From: Hydractinia symbiolongicarpus
Taxonomy: Eukaryota > Cnidaria > Hydrozoa > Anthoathecata > Hydractiniidae
Reading direction: 5' to 3'
DNA: 64,000 nucleotides
Assembly: GCF_029227915.1 (NCBI RefSeq)
Contig: NC_079875.1
Span: 1,860,001-1,924,000, forward strand
Part shown: in pieces, positions 60,958 through 64,000 of the stretch
How the letters are laid out: each line of letters starts with the position of its first letter
How positions within the stretch are numbered: the stretch's first letter is position 1
The notes under the pieces: model-generated
The model's database searches: none
Told to the model about the DNA's origin: nothing
The model's input: only the letters and a program-made list of their open reading frames with translations
Position numbers and translations under genes: made by a program

Positions 60958-63105
60958 GTTTACTGACAGGGTACTTTCTTTGTATACATTTGACTATACG
61001 GGCCAAGCCCGGGATTTACGGGAAATCGCGGGTTTTCGTTTGCCGGCGATTAAACCTCTTTTATTAAGCGTCTCATGAAAAATGAAAACATTTTTGAAAA
61101 CTGCAAGTCTCGTGCGTTTTAGTGGTGAAAATATAATTGAAAAAATCGTTTCGGAAATGAGTTTACTCACAGGGTAATTTCTTTGTATACATTCGACTAT
61201 ACGGGCCAAGCCCGGGATTTACGGGAAATCTCGGGTTTTCGTTTGCCGGCGATTATTTCTCTTTCATTAAGCGTCTCATCAAAAATGAAAACATTTTTGA
61301 AAACAACAAGTCTCATGCGTTTTAGTGGTGAAAAAATAAATTAAAAAATCTTTCTGGAAATGAGTTTACTCAGAGGGTACTTTCTTTGTATACATTCGAC
61401 TATACGGGCCAAGCCCGGGATTTACGGAAAATCGCGGGTTTTCATTTGCCGGTGATTAAACCTCTTTCATTAAGCGTCTCATCAAAAATGAAAACATTTT
61501 TGAAAACTACAAGTCTCATGCGTTTTAGAGGTGAAAAAAAAATTTAAAAAATCGTTCGGGAAATGAGTTTACTCCCTGGGTACTTTCTTTGTATACATTC
61601 GACTATACGGGCCAAGCCCGGGATTTACGGGAAATCGCGGGTTTTCGTTTGTCGGCGATTAAACCTCTTTTATTAAGCGTCTCATGAAAAATGAAAACAT
61701 TTTTGAAAACTGCAAGTCTCGTGCGTTTTAGTGGTGAAAATATAATTGAAAAAATCGTTTCGGAAATGAGTTTACTCACAGGGTAATTTCTTTGTATACA
61801 TTCGACTATACGGGCCAAGCCCGGGATTAACGGGAAATCTCGGGTTTTCGTTTGCCGGCGATTATTTCTCTTTCATTAAGCGTCTCATCAAAAATGAAAA
61901 CATTTTTGAAAACAACAAGTCTCATGCGTTTTAGTGGTGAAAAAATAAATTAAAAAATCGTTCTGGAAATGAGTTTACTCACAGGGTACTTTTATTAAGC
62001 GTCTCATCAAAAATGAAAACATTTTTGAAAACAACAAGTCTCATGCGTTTTAGTGGTGAAAAAATAAATTAAAAAATCGTTCTGGAAATGAGTTTACTCA
62101 GAGGGTACTTTCTTTGTATACATTCGACTATACGGGCCAAGCCCGGGATTTACGGAAAATCGCGGGTTTTCATTTGCCGGTGATTAAACCTCTTTCATTA
62201 AGCGTCTCATCAAAAATGAAAACATTTTTGAAAACTACAAGTCTCATGCGTTTTAGAGGTGAAAAAAAAATTTAAAAAATCGTTCGGGAAATGAGTTTAC
62301 TCCCTGGGTACTTTCTTTGTATACATTCGACTATACGGGCCAAGCCCGGGATTTACGGGAAATCGCGGGTTTTCGTTTGTCGGCGATTAAACCTCTTTTA
62401 TTAAGCGTCTCATGAAAAATGAAAACATTTTTGAAAACTGCAAGTCTCGTGCGTTTTAGTGGTGAAAAGATAATTGAAAAAATCGTTTCGGAAATGAGTT
62501 TACTCACAGGGTACTTTCTTTGTATACATTCAACTATACGGGCCAAGCCTGGGATTTACGGGAAATCGCGGGTTTTCGTTTGCCGGCGATTAAACAACTT
62601 TCATTAGGCGTCTCATCAAAAATGAAAACATTTCTGAAAACTACAAGTCTCATGCGTTTTAGTGGTGAAAAGATAATTGAAAAAATCGTTTCGGAAATGA
62701 GTTTACTCACAGGGTAATTTCTTTGTATACATTCGACTATACGGGCCAAGCCCGGGATTTACGGGAAATCGCAGGTTTTCGTTTGCCGGCGATTAAACAA
62801 CATTCATTAGGCGTCTCATCAAAAATGAAAACATTTCTGAAAACTACAAGTCTCATGCGTTTTAGTGGTGAAAAGATAATTGAAAAAATCGTTTCGGAAA
62901 TGAGTTTACTCACAGGTTACTTTCTTTGTATAAATTCGACTATACGGGCCAAGCCCGGGATTTACGGGAAATCGCGGGTTTTCGTTTGCCGGCGATTAAA
63001 CAACTTTCATTAAGCGTCTCATCAAAAATGAAAACATTTCTGAAAACTACAAGTCTCATGCGTTTTATTGGTGAAAATTAATTTAAAAAATCGTTCGGGA
63101 AATGA
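60958..63105 (+). repeat. Diverged C-type zone with trimers and one truncated monomer
   Basis: Almost every monomer here is C-like (ACATTCGAC or close, CAAGCC). Marks rare elsewhere include CATGAAAAATG, CTGCAAGTCTCGTG, GGTAATTTC, AAATCTCGGG, GATTATTTCTC, ACAACAAGTC, TCAGAGGGTAC, TTTTCATTTGCCGGTG and TTTTAGAGGTG. One set (from 61,161) recurs at +609 (61,770), and the following two monomers (61,364 and 61,567) recur at +728 (62,092 and 62,295). The difference of 119 bp is the inserted truncated monomer. This is the most distinct stretch of the window. Confidence 0.85.
61973..62091 (+). repeat. Truncated monomer, 119 bp (84-bp deletion)
   Basis: The monomer reads GTTTACTCACAGGGTACTTT, then continues with TATTAAGCGTCTC, skipping GTATAC, the CGGG boxes and GCCGGC. 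The bases CTTT could belong to either side, so the join has about 4 bp of microhomology. It occurs once in the window and sits between two copies of the local trimer. Confidence 0.9.
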
Positions 63106-64000
63106 GTTTACTCCCTGGGTACTTTCTTTGTATACTTTTGACTATACGGGCCGAGTCCGGGATTTACGGGAAGTCGCGGGTTTTCGTTTGCCGGCAATTA
63201 AACTTCTTTTATTCAGCGTCTCATCAAAAATGAAAACATTTTTAAAAACTACAAGTCTCATGGGCTTTAGTGGTGAAATAATAATTTAAAAAATCGTTCG
63301 GGAAATGAGTTTACACCCCGGGTACTTTCTTTGTATACTTTTGACTATACGGGCCGAGTCCGGGATTTACGGGAAATCGCAGGTTTTCGTTTGCCGGCAA
63401 TTAAACTTCTTTTAATCAGCCTCTCATCAAAAATGAAAACATTTTTGAAAACTACAAGTCTCATGCGTTTTAGTGGTGAAAAAATAATTTAAAAAATCGT
63501 TCGGGAAATGAGTTTACTCCCTGGGTACTTTCTTTGTATACTTTTGACTATACGGGCCGAGTCCGGGGTTTACGGGAAATGGCGGGTTTTCGTTTGCCGG
63601 CGATTAAACTTCTTTTATTCAGCGTCTCATCAAAAATGAAAACATTTTTGAAAACTACAAGTCTCAAGCGTTTTAGTGGTGAAAAGATAATTTAAAAAAT
63701 CGTTTTGGAAATGAGTTTACTCACTGGGTACTTTCCTTGTATACTTTTGACTCTGCGGGCCGAATCCGAGATTTACAGGAAATCGCGGGTTTTCGTTCGC
63801 CGGCGATTAAACTTCTTTTATTCAGCGTCTCATCAAAAATGAAAACATTTTTAAAAACTACAAGTCTCATGGGCTTTAGTGGTAAAAAAATAATAATTTA
63901 AATAATCGTTTGGGAAATGAGTTTACTCCCTGGGTACTTTCTTTGTATACTTTTGACTATACGGGCCGAGTCCAGGATTTACGGGAAATAGCAGGTTTTC
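63106..64000 (+). repeat. Right end of window: L, K, E-like, D-like and partial J monomers
   Basis: L (63,106; GCCGGCAATT) and K (63,309; ACCCCGGG, with TTTTAATCAGCCTC) are followed by a monomer with TCCCTGGG head and E core and tail (GGGGTTTACGG, TCAAGCG) at 63,512, and by a D-like one at 63,715 with ACTCTGCGGG, GAATCCGAG and a three-base insertion in GGTAAAAAAATAATAATTT. The last GTTTAC is at 63,921, and 80 bp of a J-type monomer (GTCCAGG) reach the window end. The array clearly continues. Confidence 0.85.

Larger units (their letters stand above)
1..64000 (+). repeat. Satellite DNA array, 203-bp monomer, about 316 tandem copies
   Basis: The same unit recurs without a break. GTTTAC boxes fall at 1, 204, 407, 610, 813 and 1016, exactly 203 bp apart, and keep that spacing, apart from small indels and three truncated copies, to 63,921. 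All copies run in the same direction. No unrelated sequence longer than a few bases interrupts them, so both array edges lie outside the window. Arrays of this size and homogeneity are known from eukaryotic centromeres, pericentromeres and other heterochromatin; which applies here is inference. I do not recognise the monomer as a named satellite family. The + strand label only gives the direction used for the consensus. Confidence 0.98.

Noticed and set aside
62723-63013. 96-102 codon open frames spanning paired C monomers (also near 16.1, 32.4, 34.0, 35.2, 39.3, 42.3, 43.9, 45.8, 48.8, 56.9, 58.5 and 60.2 kb)
   Set aside because: These arise where the C tail has ATAATTGAA (or a similar variant) instead of ATAATTTAA, so the usual stop is lost. 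The frame then runs into a different frame of the next monomer. This is repeat structure, not a gene.
1-64000. CRISPR array
   Set aside because: The period is 203 bp and the whole unit is conserved; there are no short repeats separated by unique spacers and no cas genes.
1-64000. Tandem rRNA, 5S, tRNA or snRNA genes
   Set aside because: I see no recognisable rRNA core, tRNA A and B boxes in correct spacing, or Sm-site snRNA structure. The monomer also does not look like a tRNA- or 5S-derived SINE.
1-64000. LTR, transposase or helitron derivation
   Set aside because: There are no long open frames, terminal inverted repeats, target-site duplications or poly(A) tail around any unit. A transposon origin of the monomer cannot be excluded but has no support here.
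1-64000. Telomeric or subtelomeric short repeats
   Set aside because: No run of a 5-8 bp telomere-like motif occurs anywhere in the window.

Overview
The whole 64 kb window is one uninterrupted satellite DNA array. A monomer of 203 bp is repeated head to tail, always on the + strand. Stepping from the first GTTTAC box (position 1) to the last (63,921) gives about 316 monomers: about 313 near full length, three clearly truncated (142, 142 and 119 bp), plus an 80-bp partial at the right end. The arithmetic closes: 316 x 203 bp, minus the truncations, minus a net 22 bp of small indels, equals 63,920 bp. I see no flanking unique sequence, transposon, RNA gene, CRISPR array or inversion.

The organism cannot be named from sequence alone. 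A long, homogeneous, AT-rich satellite (about 37% GC in a hand-counted typical monomer) of nucleosome-like length with nested higher-order repeats points to a eukaryotic centromeric, pericentromeric or other heterochromatic region. CpG is not depleted, so strong CpG-methylation decay as in vertebrates is unlikely.

Monomer layout, numbered from GTTTAC = 1: a GC-rich half (about 1-90, about 49% GC) with GGGTAC, GTATAC, CTATAC, several CGGG boxes and GCCGGC; then an AT-rich half (about 91-203, about 28% GC) with A/T tracts and two GTCTCAT boxes. I recognise subtypes by diagnostic bases and give them private letters: A (TTGCATAC, GCGAG), A' (ACTGGCCAAG), F (GAAGTCGCAGG, GCAGGC), B (ACTCTC, GGGAATTACGG), D (GTTAGGG, GAGACC or GATGCC), E (CTATGCGGG, AAGCG tail), C (ACATTCGAC, CAAGCC), G (GTCGGGG), H (TACGTGCC), I (TTTTAACTATAC), J (GTCCAGG), K (ACCCCGGG), L (GCCGGCAATT), M (GGTACCCTC).

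Left to right: 1-10,348, a 26-monomer unit with a near-identical partial second copy; 10,349-14,814, an 11-monomer unit twice; 14,815-16,643, trimers; 16,644-21,105, a 7-monomer unit; 21,106-28,874, a 20-monomer unit twice, each with the same truncated monomer; 28,901-32,960, dimers and mixed monomers; 32,961-35,396, a 6-monomer unit twice; 35,397-42,702, mixed, with a trimer twice; 42,535-50,275, a 9-monomer duplication overlapping a 15-monomer tandem duplication; about 50,275-56,697, a 7-monomer series; 56,698-60,957, an 8-monomer series; 60,958-63,105, a more diverged trimer zone; 63,106-64,000, mixed monomers.

No protein-coding gene is supported. The many 60-120 codon open frames are by-products of the repeat: most start at TTG, occur on both strands, shift frame each monomer (203 is not divisible by 3) and vary without regard to the protein. 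The biology visible here is how the array evolves: repeated unequal exchange and segmental amplification on many scales, leaving hybrid monomers at junctions and shared indels that order the events.
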